Origin: Amorphoplanes digitatis | Lineage (GTDB): Bacteria > Actinomycetota > Actinomycetes > Mycobacteriales > Micromonosporaceae | Assembly (NCBI RefSeq): GCF_014205335.1 | Contig: NZ_JACHNH010000001.1 | Span: 6,566,501 to 6,630,500, forward strand | Direction of reading: 5' to 3' | DNA: 64,000 bases | Shown here: positions 40,320-47,398 of the stretch, in pieces | How positions within the stretch are numbered: the stretch's first letter is position 1 | Layout of the letters: each line of letters begins with the position of its first letter | The notes under the pieces: model-generated | Seen by the model: only the letters and a program-made list of their open reading frames with translations | Database searches by the model: none | Told to the model about the DNA's origin: nothing | Program-made: the position numbers and the translations under genes

Positions 40320-41467
40320 ATCGCGTCGCTGACGAGATCGTCGGTGTCCTCGACTCCGGCGGACAGGCGGACCAGGCCCGGGCTCATCGCGGCGTCCTGT
40401 ATCTGGTCGGGCGGGAGAATGGCCTGCCACATCGTGGCAGGATGGACGACGAGGGTCTCGACGCTGCCGAGACTCGGCGCACGTCGCGCATAGCGCAGAC
40501 CATCGATGAAGCGGTCCGCGGCCTCGTAGCCGCCGGCGAGCTCCAGGCTCAGCACCCCGCCGTAGCCGTCCATCTGCGCGGCCGCGACCCGATGCTGGGG
40601 ATGGGTCGGCAGTCCCGGGTAGTACACCGCCGCGACGGCCGGGTGCGCCTCCAGCGCCCGCGCGAGCGCCAGGCCGTTGCTGTTGTGCTGGCGTACCCGC
40701 AGCGGAAGCGTGCGGATACCCCGCAGCAGCAGCCACGCGTCGATCGGGCCGAGCACCGCGCCGGTGATGATGGCGGCGTCCCAGACCCGGTCGAGCACCT
40801 CGGCGGGTCCGGCGAGGACGCCGGCCGACAGGTCGCTGTGTCCGCCGAGGTACTTGGTGGCGCTGTGCCACACCAGATCGGCACCGAGCGCCAGCGGCCG
40901 GCTGTTCACCGGCGTCGCGAAGGTGTTGTCCGCGATGGTCAGCGCGCCGGCCGCACGGGCCAGCTCCGAGACCGCGCGCAGATCGGTGATGTCCAGCAGC
41001 GGATTGCTCGGCGACTCCACAAGCACCAGCCGCGTCTCGGGCCGGATCGCGGCGGCGAACGCCCGCGGGTCGGTCTGGTCGACCTGCGTGCAACTCACCC
41101 CGAACCGCGGCAGCAGGTTCAGCAGGAGCGAGGGAACTCCGCCGTAGTGCCGTTGCTGCGCGACGATGTGGTCACCCGACCGCACCAGCGCCAGAACGGT
41201 CGTGGTGATGGTCGCCATGCCGGAGGCGAAGACCATCGCGGCCTCCGCACCTTCCAGGTCGGCGAGCACCGCTGCGACCTGTGCGTGGTTCGGGTTCCCG
41301 TAACGGGTGTAGAAGCCGCTACCCCGCCGCTGGAGTGCCAGCTCCGCGAACTCCTGCGCCGAGTCCGCGGCGAACGTCGCCGTCTGCACGATCGGCGGCG
41401 ACACCGCACCGGCCGCGCGGGGCACTTCCGCGTCGGCGTGCACGGCCCGGGAACTCCAACTCGACAT
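40292..41467 (-). CDS. Cys/Met metabolism PLP enzyme (gamma-lyase type)
   Basis: PLP-dependent enzyme of 391 residues. Motifs of the cystathionine gamma-synthase/methionine gamma-lyase family are clear: VSPPIVQTATFA, FYTRYGNPNHAQVAAVLADLEGAEAAMVFASGMATIT, VESPSNPLLDITD, TIADNTFATPVNSRPLALGADLVWHSATKYLGGHSDL (Schiff-base Lys in ATKY) and SLGSVETLVVHPATM. It either makes cystathionine from O-acyl-homoserine or cleaves methionine or cystathionine; sequence alone does not decide. It stands upstream of and in the opposite sense to the GGDEF gene. Three 13-bp repeats lie directly in front of it. Confidence 0.85.
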   Translation of the reverse strand: MSSWSSRAVHADAEVPRAAGAVSPPIVQTATFAADSAQEFAELALQRRGSGFYTRYGNPNHAQVAAVLADLEGAEAAMVFASGMATITTTVLALVRSGDHIVAQQRHYGGVPSLLLNLLPRFGVSCTQVDQTDPRAFAAAIRPETRLVLVESPSNPLLDITDLRAVSELARAAGALTIADNTFATPVNSRPLALGADLVWHSATKYLGGHSDLSAGVLAGPAEVLDRVWDAAIITGAVLGPIDAWLLLRGIRTLPLRVRQHNSNGLALARALEAHPAVAAVYYPGLPTHPQHRVAAAQMDGYGGVLSLELAGGYEAADRFIDGLRYARRAPSLGSVETLVVHPATMWQAILPPDQIQDAAMSPGLVRLSAGVEDTDDLVSDAIQSLNALKT

Positions 41468-41473
41468 GCCCCG

Positions 41474-41512
41474 CCCTCTCCGTCAGCCCTCTCCGTCAGC
41501 CCTCTCCGTCAG
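41474..41512. repeat. Three perfect 13-bp tandem repeats
   Basis: CCCTCTCCGTCAG occurs three times in a row without change (41474-41486, 41487-41499, 41500-41512). The last copy supplies the stop codon of the VOC gene, and each copy contains a TCA that would be a stop on the minus strand. They lie just upstream of the PLP-enzyme start, where read on its sense strand they give CTGACGGAGAGGG, containing a GGAGAGGG ribosome-binding-like sequence in each unit. Confidence 0.9.
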
Positions 41513-41919
41513 CGGGGGAACCGGTCCAGCGGTGACCTGTCGCCGACGGACCAGTTGTGGCCGAACGGGTCGGTGAAGCCACCCTGGCGGTGTGTCCCCC
41601 AGGGCACCTGATGATCCTCGATCTCCGAACCGGCGGTAGCGCCCGCGGCGACGGCGCGCTCGATGAAGCCGTCCGGGTCGTCGGTGAACACCTCGATGCG
41701 GGTACTCGTGGCCCCCGCCTGGCCGGGGCTGGTCTCCGTGGGCTTGCGGGGATTGACCTCATGGAGGAAGAAGGCGGCGCCGCCGACCTCGAGGCCGGCC
41801 ACGCCGCCGAGGTTCCACAGCTCCGCCGCGCCCAGCGCGGCCTTGTACCAGGCGACCGCGGCGTCCGCGTCCGAAACGATCAACATCACGGAGATCACCG
41901 GTGGCGAAGCCATGCACAC
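41509..41919 (-). CDS. VOC/glyoxalase-like protein
   Basis: Protein of 136 residues of the vicinal oxygen chelate superfamily, glyoxalase/bleomycin-resistance type. Two beta-alpha-beta-beta-beta units are seen: ISVMLIVSDADAAVAWYKAALGAAELWNL with AAFFLHEVNP, and TRIEVFTDDPDGFIERAVAAGATAG ending in QGGFTDPFGHNWSVGDR. The GGFTDPFGHNW close is typical of PhnB-like members. Metal ligands are incomplete, so a binding protein is as likely as an enzyme. The second ATG (41913) is the more likely start. It is followed by the PLP-enzyme gene in the same direction. Confidence 0.85.
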   Translation of the reverse strand: MCMASPPVISVMLIVSDADAAVAWYKAALGAAELWNLGGVAGLEVGGAAFFLHEVNPRKPTETSPGQAGATSTRIEVFTDDPDGFIERAVAAGATAGSEIEDHQVPWGTHRQGGFTDPFGHNWSVGDRSPLDRFPR

Positions 41920-41926
41920 TCCCTCG

Positions 41927-44197
41927 TCAAGGCACCTGGCACGAGACCGGCGGCGGCAGCGGTGGGACGCTGCGGTTCGCCGCCGGGATGCCGACCATCC
42001 GGCCGAGCAGGCCGGTCCCGTCGGCGACCAGCGAGTTCAGCAGGTCCTGCACCGGCTTGCGCGGGCTGATCGTCACGATCGCGGTCTCGAAGATGTCGGG
42101 AACCGGGATCTGCCGGTCGTCCAGCCGCGAATCGGAGGCGACCGCGCCGACCGCGCCGGCCACGTAGCTGGCGATCCAATGGTTGATCTCGGCCGCCATC
42201 TCGCTGCTCATCGTGCCCCAGCGCCAGTCCTCCTGGGGGTCGTTGAGCACAATCACCTCGTACGGGATGAACCGTTCCACCTCCGCGTACGGCGGGCCGG
42301 GCAGCCGCTCGGTGAGGATCTGGTTCGCCCACACCAGGTCGTCGGGTGCGTCACCCGAGGCCCGGTACGCCAGCTCCGCACGCCGGTCGCTCGGGAACCC
42401 GGCCCTGTCCGCGCGGAGCAGTTGCCGCTCACCGGCCGTCGCCGCGTGCAGCCGGTGCGCCGGAATGCCGCGGGCCATCAGGTACGTGGCGACCGCCTCG
42501 GCCCGCCGCAGCCCCAGCCTCTCGTTGTAGTCGTCGGCGCCCAGCGGGCAGGTGTGCCCGCTGATGTCGAGCACCTGCTCGGAGTGGGCGGTGAGGAAGT
42601 CGGCGGCCTGGTTGAGCGCCGTGATGCTCGGACCGTCCAGCACCGCCGAGTCCAGGGCGAAGTGCACCGAGCTGGGCACCTCGTTGACCGCCCGCGACGT
42701 CTGTGCGACCACGCCGCGCTGCGCGCGGCGGATCCGGCCCAGCGCCTGCGCCTGCACGAGCTGCTCCCGGGCGGTGATGACCGCGAGCTGCGCCTGGTCG
42801 GCGCTCTCCGCGGAACACTTCAGCCGGCCGTCGCCGTACGCGAGCCAGGGGTCTGGATGCGCCTCGCTCGCCACCCACAGGCCGCGCTCGTTGTCCCGGT
42901 CGTGCAGGGTGCCGCTGATCGCGCCGGAGATGCCGAGACCGACCAGCGGTTGCAGCTTGTCGCGGATGTCGTCGTCGAGCCACTTCAGCGCGCCCCACAT
43001 CAGGGCGTCGACCATCGCACCGACCGCGGCGTCGGGCATCAGCACCTGCGGGCCTATCTGCCGGACCAGCTCCGTGCGGAGCCAGTTCTTCGCGTACGCG
43101 ATGAGCGGCGGCATCGCCCGCGGCGCGAAGTCGTCCTGGTACCAGGCGATGATCGCGGCGCGGGGCGTGCGCACGTGCCCGGCGGAGAACGAGTCGGTCA
43201 GGAAGTGCTGGCCGAACGCCTCGGTGAGCTGCGCCTGCTGCCACAGCGGCTCGCTGTCGTCCAGGCCGGACAGCAGCGCGGTGAGCAGGGCGCTCTCGTG
43301 ATGCGAGCTCCACGACGGGATCGCGGTGCCGCCGCCCGCGAAGTGCGGAATGTTGTGCATGGCCAGGTCGACGTACTGTGCGCTGTGGTTGTTGTCGTTG
43401 GTCATGATGCGCCGCAGCTCGGCGCGGCCCGCCGCGGTGGCGGCGGCCGCCTTCAGCTCCTCCACCGAGCCGTACTCGTCGCCGGCCAGCGACACCACGT
43501 CGCCCCAGGTGAGGATCAGGCCGCCACCCAGGTCGATGTCCGCGTTGGCGGCGTCGCCCAGCTCCTTGTGCTCCGCACGGCCGAAGCGGCGCACCACCGC
43601 CGACCCGGCGCCGCCGGACCCGGCCGGGGCACCGGGCGCCGGACCGCCGTCGCCGAAGCGCTGGGCGGTCAGCCGGGTCGCGATCGCCTCTGCCTCGCGC
43701 TCCGCGGGCGAGTCGCCCGGGCCGACGGTCAGCGAGCCGGCCGGCGCCCCCGCGTCGGATTGAAGCGTGTGCACCGCCTCGTGAGCGAGCAGGTGATAGC
43801 CGTGCCTCGACGACGGGTCGAACGCGCCCTGAGCAAAGTGGACGTCCTGCCCGACCGTGAACGCGTGCGCCTGCACCTGGTCGGACATCGCGGCCGAGCC
43901 CGAGCCGACGTGCACCCGGACCGCGTCGAGCGAGGCGCCCAGCCCCGCCTCGAGGCTGCCGCGGGCCTCGGCCGGGATCGGCGCGCCACCACCCGCGACC
44001 CGCAACCGATCGGCGAATCCGGGCGGCACACCACCACCGCCCGCTTCGGCGCCGCTGCGCATCAATCGGCTTATCGCCCGGTTGCCGGCCGGCCCCACCC
44101 AGTCCGGAATGCCGGGCCGGGCGGCAGGACCCCGATCCCGCTCGACGTGTTCGGCGCCCGTCGTCTCTCGTTCCCTGGCACGGACGCGTTCGACCAT
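41927..44197 (-). CDS. DUF4157 metallopeptidase-like / OmpA-domain fusion protein
   Basis: Large protein of 756 residues with no signal peptide. Residues about 75-150 form a DUF4157 module (IPAEARGSLEAGLGASLDAVRVH, FTVGQDVHFAQGAFDP) with the zinc-binding-like HEAVH at 139-143. A variable, Gly/Ala/Pro linker follows. Residues about 205-400 have an all-helical, His-rich domain reminiscent of phospholipase C/P1-nuclease-like folds (VDLAMHNIPHF, SSHHESALL, GQHFLTDSFSAGHVRTPR). Residues about 515-620 form an OmpA-like domain (VHFALDSAVLDG, LDISGHTCPLGADDYNERLGLRRAEAVATYL). DUF4157 is often found in extracellular contractile-injection and polymorphic-toxin cargo. No such apparatus is in the window. 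Confidence 0.8.
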   Translation of the reverse strand: MVERVRARERETTGAEHVERDRGPAARPGIPDWVGPAGNRAISRLMRSGAEAGGGGVPPGFADRLRVAGGGAPIPAEARGSLEAGLGASLDAVRVHVGSGSAAMSDQVQAHAFTVGQDVHFAQGAFDPSSRHGYHLLAHEAVHTLQSDAGAPAGSLTVGPGDSPAEREAEAIATRLTAQRFGDGGPAPGAPAGSGGAGSAVVRRFGRAEHKELGDAANADIDLGGGLILTWGDVVSLAGDEYGSVEELKAAAATAAGRAELRRIMTNDNNHSAQYVDLAMHNIPHFAGGGTAIPSWSSHHESALLTALLSGLDDSEPLWQQAQLTEAFGQHFLTDSFSAGHVRTPRAAIIAWYQDDFAPRAMPPLIAYAKNWLRTELVRQIGPQVLMPDAAVGAMVDALMWGALKWLDDDIRDKLQPLVGLGISGAISGTLHDRDNERGLWVASEAHPDPWLAYGDGRLKCSAESADQAQLAVITAREQLVQAQALGRIRRAQRGVVAQTSRAVNEVPSSVHFALDSAVLDGPSITALNQAADFLTAHSEQVLDISGHTCPLGADDYNERLGLRRAEAVATYLMARGIPAHRLHAATAGERQLLRADRAGFPSDRRAELAYRASGDAPDDLVWANQILTERLPGPPYAEVERFIPYEVIVLNDPQEDWRWGTMSSEMAAEINHWIASYVAGAVGAVASDSRLDDRQIPVPDIFETAIVTISPRKPVQDLLNSLVADGTGLLGRMVGIPAANRSVPPLPPPVSCQVP

Positions 44198-44244
44198 GCC
44201 TCCATCTCACCGACTCCACAAGATCAAGACAATGCCGCAGAGCT

Positions 44245-44751
44245 TTATAACGGATCGGCCAGAGAGAGTGAGGCGTCGCGCAGGTAAAGCCTGAAGCCCT
44301 CAGCTTCTGCCTCGAAGCCGAGTGACCGGTAGAGGTCATGTGCGCCGTCGATCGCATGCTTCTTGTGCGTCAGCAGTTGGACCTTGAAGCAGGACTCGCG
44401 ACGGGCGGCGTCGAGAGCGCACCCGAGCATGAGTCTTGCTACTCCTCGCCGGCGATGCTCGTACCGAACCACAACGGCCTCGATAAACGCCGTCGGACGG
44501 CAGTCGTAGGTGATGTTGGGGAGGATTGACAGGCACGCCGTGCCGACCGGCTGTCCGCCGGACTCAGCGAGGTAGACCGTCACATCGGGGCTGCGAGTGA
44601 TCCGGCTCCACATCGCGATCTGCCGTTTCGAGGGAGAGGCCGCGGGGGCAGGTAGTTCCGTTGGCCGGCTGGACTGGTTGTCTGCCAGCACTTGCAATAC
44701 CGATGCAAGGTCGCCGTTCGTGGCAGGACGCACCGAGTACGCGTGAGTCAT
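44245..44751 (-). CDS. GNAT-family N-acetyltransferase
   Basis: Acyltransferase of 168 residues. The acetyl-CoA site is motif A with AFIEAVVVRYEHRRRGVARLMLGCALDAA (Q/RxxGxG/A type loop RRRGVA), and motif B includes KVQLLTHKKHAIDGAHDLYRSLGFEAEAEGFRLYL. The N-terminus YSVRPATNGDLASVLQVLADN is typical. ATG 44751 is preferred over the open frame from 44796. GC content here is lower than in neighbours and codon use is less G/C-biased, which may indicate later acquisition. The substrate is unknown. Confidence 0.85.
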   Translation of the reverse strand: MTHAYSVRPATNGDLASVLQVLADNQSSRPTELPAPAASPSKRQIAMWSRITRSPDVTVYLAESGGQPVGTACLSILPNITYDCRPTAFIEAVVVRYEHRRRGVARLMLGCALDAARRESCFKVQLLTHKKHAIDGAHDLYRSLGFEAEAEGFRLYLRDASLSLADPL

Positions 44752-44973
44752 GCGTCGAGTATCCGCCGACCTCGCTCGTCGTGGAGACGCCCGCATCTAC
44801 CGCAGATAACGCGCGGTCGGGTCTCGTTACCAGGCCCGCACGGGCTCGTCCGCCGACACTGACCGTAGTCGCCCTTGGTGATGCCGTGAGCTGCTCAGAA
44901 GCGACGCCTGCCGGGAGGCAAAGGTTAAACGGCAAGCTTAGCTAGTCTGTCGACACGGTCGTGAGCGCAGTTA

Positions 44974-45639
44974 TCAACATCCGATGAAGTTCACGGTTTC
45001 AGCCATTTCCGCACGTCCTGTGCGTAGGCGCGGCACGTCTTCGTTCTCGAATCCCACCGAGATACCGCAGAACAGTATGAGCCGGTCACCGGCCCCGACT
45101 GTCTGGCTCACGGTCTTGCGATACATCGTCCACATCACCTGTGGGCAGCTGTGCAGCCCTTCCGCCCGCAGTAGCAGCATGACCGTCTGCAGGTACATTC
45201 CCGCGTCGCCCCACTGGCCCGGACCCATCGTCTGGTCGAGGTAGCAGAACAGGACGACTGGTGCCCCGAACGCGTCCGTGTTCAAGGCGGCGATCTTCAT
45301 GGGCCGGTCGGGGTCGTCCCGCTCGATACCCAGCGCCGCGTACCGCTGGGCAGCCGCGGCGAAAGCGCGGTCCCGGTACGGCGCAATGAGGTCGGCCGGG
45401 TACATCGGATACTGCCGCTCGTCACCTCCGTCTCCCGCCAGCGCCCTGGCCGTCGCGCGTTGCTTCAGCTCGGCCAACGGCTCGCCGGTCACGACGTACA
45501 CATGCCAGGGCTGGAGGTTCGCACTCGACGGAGCTCGCGTCGCTGCGGCCAGCACTCGTTCGAGGACCTCCTTCGGTACCGGCTCGTTGCTGAACGCCCG
45601 CACCGCGCGGCGACTGTCCACAGCTTCATACACATCCAA
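44974..45639 (-). CDS. Nitroreductase-family FMN oxidoreductase
   Basis: Flavin enzyme of 221 residues. Features are SRRAVRAFSNEPVPKEVLERVLAAATRAPSSANLQPWHVYVV (FMN phosphate-binding RR and SSxNxQPW), WGDAGMYLQTVMLLLRAEGLHSCPQVMW and ILFCGISVGFENED near the end. The family reduces nitroaromatics, quinones or activated alkenes with NAD(P)H. The start is TTG at 45639, with GTG two codons later as an alternative. It stands before the decayed MBL-fold gene on the same strand. Confidence 0.88.
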   Translation of the reverse strand: MDVYEAVDSRRAVRAFSNEPVPKEVLERVLAAATRAPSSANLQPWHVYVVTGEPLAELKQRATARALAGDGGDERQYPMYPADLIAPYRDRAFAAAAQRYAALGIERDDPDRPMKIAALNTDAFGAPVVLFCYLDQTMGPGQWGDAGMYLQTVMLLLRAEGLHSCPQVMWTMYRKTVSQTVGAGDRLILFCGISVGFENEDVPRLRTGRAEMAETVNFIGC

Positions 45640-45697
45640 CGTCAGTTCGTCCTTCCACTCAACGACACAGTCCCTCTGCCCGGATCTCCGGGCGGGA

Positions 45698-46124
45698 TCA
45701 ACAGGGTGCGCAACGGAGGTAGTCGTCTATGAGGTGGTGCAGGCGTTCCCAGTCGAAACTGTGATCGTGCCCGGGACGAACGAGGTAAACAGGTAGGGCA
45801 CGCAGCCGGCGGAGGGAGTGGACAAATTGGCGTCTGTCGCTGCCGGGTAGGCAGTCGAGCAAGACGTCGTCATAGACCACGTCTCCGCTGAACAGCGTGC
45901 CGTCCGTCGCTGTCGTCGAACAGTGCGATGCTGCCGGGGCTGTGACCGGGTAGGTGCAGGACCGTCAGGGTGTGGCCACCCAGGTCGAGCAGGTCGCCGT
46001 CGGCCAGTGAACGGGTGGGCGTCACCGGTCTTACCCGGTAGGTGTCGAGGTCGTAGTCGCCGTGCGGCCGGGCGGTCAGCAGCACCGGCGGCAGAGGGTC
46101 AACCAGACCCATCTGGTGGGGCAA
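45698..46124 (-). pseudogene. Broken MBL-fold hydrolase remnant
   Basis: The right part (46124 to about 45900) encodes LLTARPHGDYDLDTYRVRP, then LTVLHLPGHSPGSIALFDDSDG, where LPGHSPGS is the second metal-binding loop of metallo-beta-lactamase-fold hydrolases. The left part (45880 to 45698) continues in another frame with VVYDDVLLDCLPGSDRRQFVHSLRRLRALP and RPGHDHSF, the fourth motif. The two join if four bases are removed at the GACGGACGG tandem duplication near 45896. The N-terminal half with the HxHxDH motif is absent; the next gene starts instead. So the gene is both frameshifted and truncated. Confidence 0.78.
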
Positions 46125-46155
46125 AACCAGTCCGGCGCCACTGGCAGGGAGGAGG

Positions 46156-47190
46156 TCATCGGGCCTGCTCCCGGATCAGTTGCCGGCACGGTGGTCGGGT
46201 CAGCGCGGCGTACGATGCGCATGCCACCAGCAGGCCGATTCCCCACAGTGTGTAGCCGGCCATCTCCAGGAACAACGGCAGGAACGGCCCGCCGAAGTCC
46301 CCGCGGATCCAGGCGGTATTTCCGGCGATACCGAAGTACGCGGTCAGGCCCGCCCCGACGAACAGCCCCGGGCCGAGCACCAGCCAACGCGGCACGGCCC
46401 GTCCCCGCAGTGGTCCCACCCAGGCCGGCCACAGCCGACCCCAGCGGTGAGCCAGCGCCAACGGCAGCACCGTGCCGGCCAGACTGATCAGCACCATGAA
46501 GACCACCATGGCGCTCCACGACACGTTCGCCCGGCTCACCTCGGACTGCCACCGCCCGGCGATCGTATCGGCCAGCCACACACTGATCCGAGCCGCGAAC
46601 CCGGCAACGGCGACATACGCACCGGCGAAGGCCCAGCCGGGTGCCCGCTCTGCCCGGCTCTCCGGTGACTTGCCGTGCACCCGCCCGCACAACTCGCAGG
46701 GACGCACGGCCAGGCGCCGCTCATCCACGGCGACGCGCAGGCAGAGAACCCCGGCGACGGCGCCACCACCAGTAGCCAGCAGACTTGCGACAATGCCGGA
46801 CCTGGCGCCCTCGAACAGCAGCGCCACCAGCGTTATCGGGAACAGGAACGAGTAGACGCACAGGGCGACGCCGGCAAGGGCGGTGATCCCTGCAAGCACA
46901 TGGCGGCGGGTGTCGCCTACCTCTCGGCGGGCGGTAGCCGCGGCTGCGAGACACCCAACCGTCGCCAGGACACCGAGTGCCACCGGAACCCATCCGCCGG
47001 GAAAGTACGACTCCCGACCGTTGAGGAAAAGCGGCGCGCCGCCGATCGCCCACCACAGATGAACCACAACGTATACGGCTTGCCAGACGAGCGCGATAAG
47101 CCGGACCGATCCATCGACTCTCAAGACTCGATCACCATGGTCGCAGTCTCCGCATCCCAGCTTGGACGGCGCTGAGGAACGCTCAGCCAC
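46156..47190 (-). CDS. Polytopic membrane protein of unknown function
   Basis: Membrane protein of 344 residues with about eight hydrophobic helices arranged in two halves. Between them is a cytosolic or extracellular loop RPCELCGRVHGKSPESRAERAPG with a CxxC that could bind metal; another pair, CGDCDHG, is near the N-terminus (residues 13-16). No catalytic or transport motif was seen. GTG 47190 is the start used. The stop lies 32 bases from the MBL-fold remnant, whose missing N-terminal half may have been lost by a deletion at this boundary. Confidence 0.7.
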   Translation of the reverse strand: MAERSSAPSKLGCGDCDHGDRVLRVDGSVRLIALVWQAVYVVVHLWWAIGGAPLFLNGRESYFPGGWVPVALGVLATVGCLAAAATARREVGDTRRHVLAGITALAGVALCVYSFLFPITLVALLFEGARSGIVASLLATGGGAVAGVLCLRVAVDERRLAVRPCELCGRVHGKSPESRAERAPGWAFAGAYVAVAGFAARISVWLADTIAGRWQSEVSRANVSWSAMVVFMVLISLAGTVLPLALAHRWGRLWPAWVGPLRGRAVPRWLVLGPGLFVGAGLTAYFGIAGNTAWIRGDFGGPFLPLFLEMAGYTLWGIGLLVACASYAALTRPPCRQLIREQAR

Positions 47191-47398
47191 CGCTCAGCCT
47201 TCGACCAGTGCACCTGCCACGAGGCACAAGGGTGATGGCACCGAATCCTTAACGTTGGTTTTCGCTGGAAACTACGAGCACCCCCAGCTGCCGCTGACCT
47301 GCTCCGCCGCCAACCTCGCCGCCCGCCACGACGCTCCGGGCAGCCATCGGGTGGCACTGGGGCGCGGTGCCAGTCTGCCCTGCGCGACCGGGCCCTGG

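Noticed and set aside
41927..44197. A contractile injection system locus around the DUF4157 gene
   Set aside because: No sheath, tube, spike, baseplate or AAA ATPase genes are found within the window; only the possible cargo is present.
45698..46124. Two separate small genes in place of the MBL-fold pseudogene
   Set aside because: The two protein fragments join into one MBL-fold sequence after removing a 4-bp duplication, so they are parts of one broken gene.
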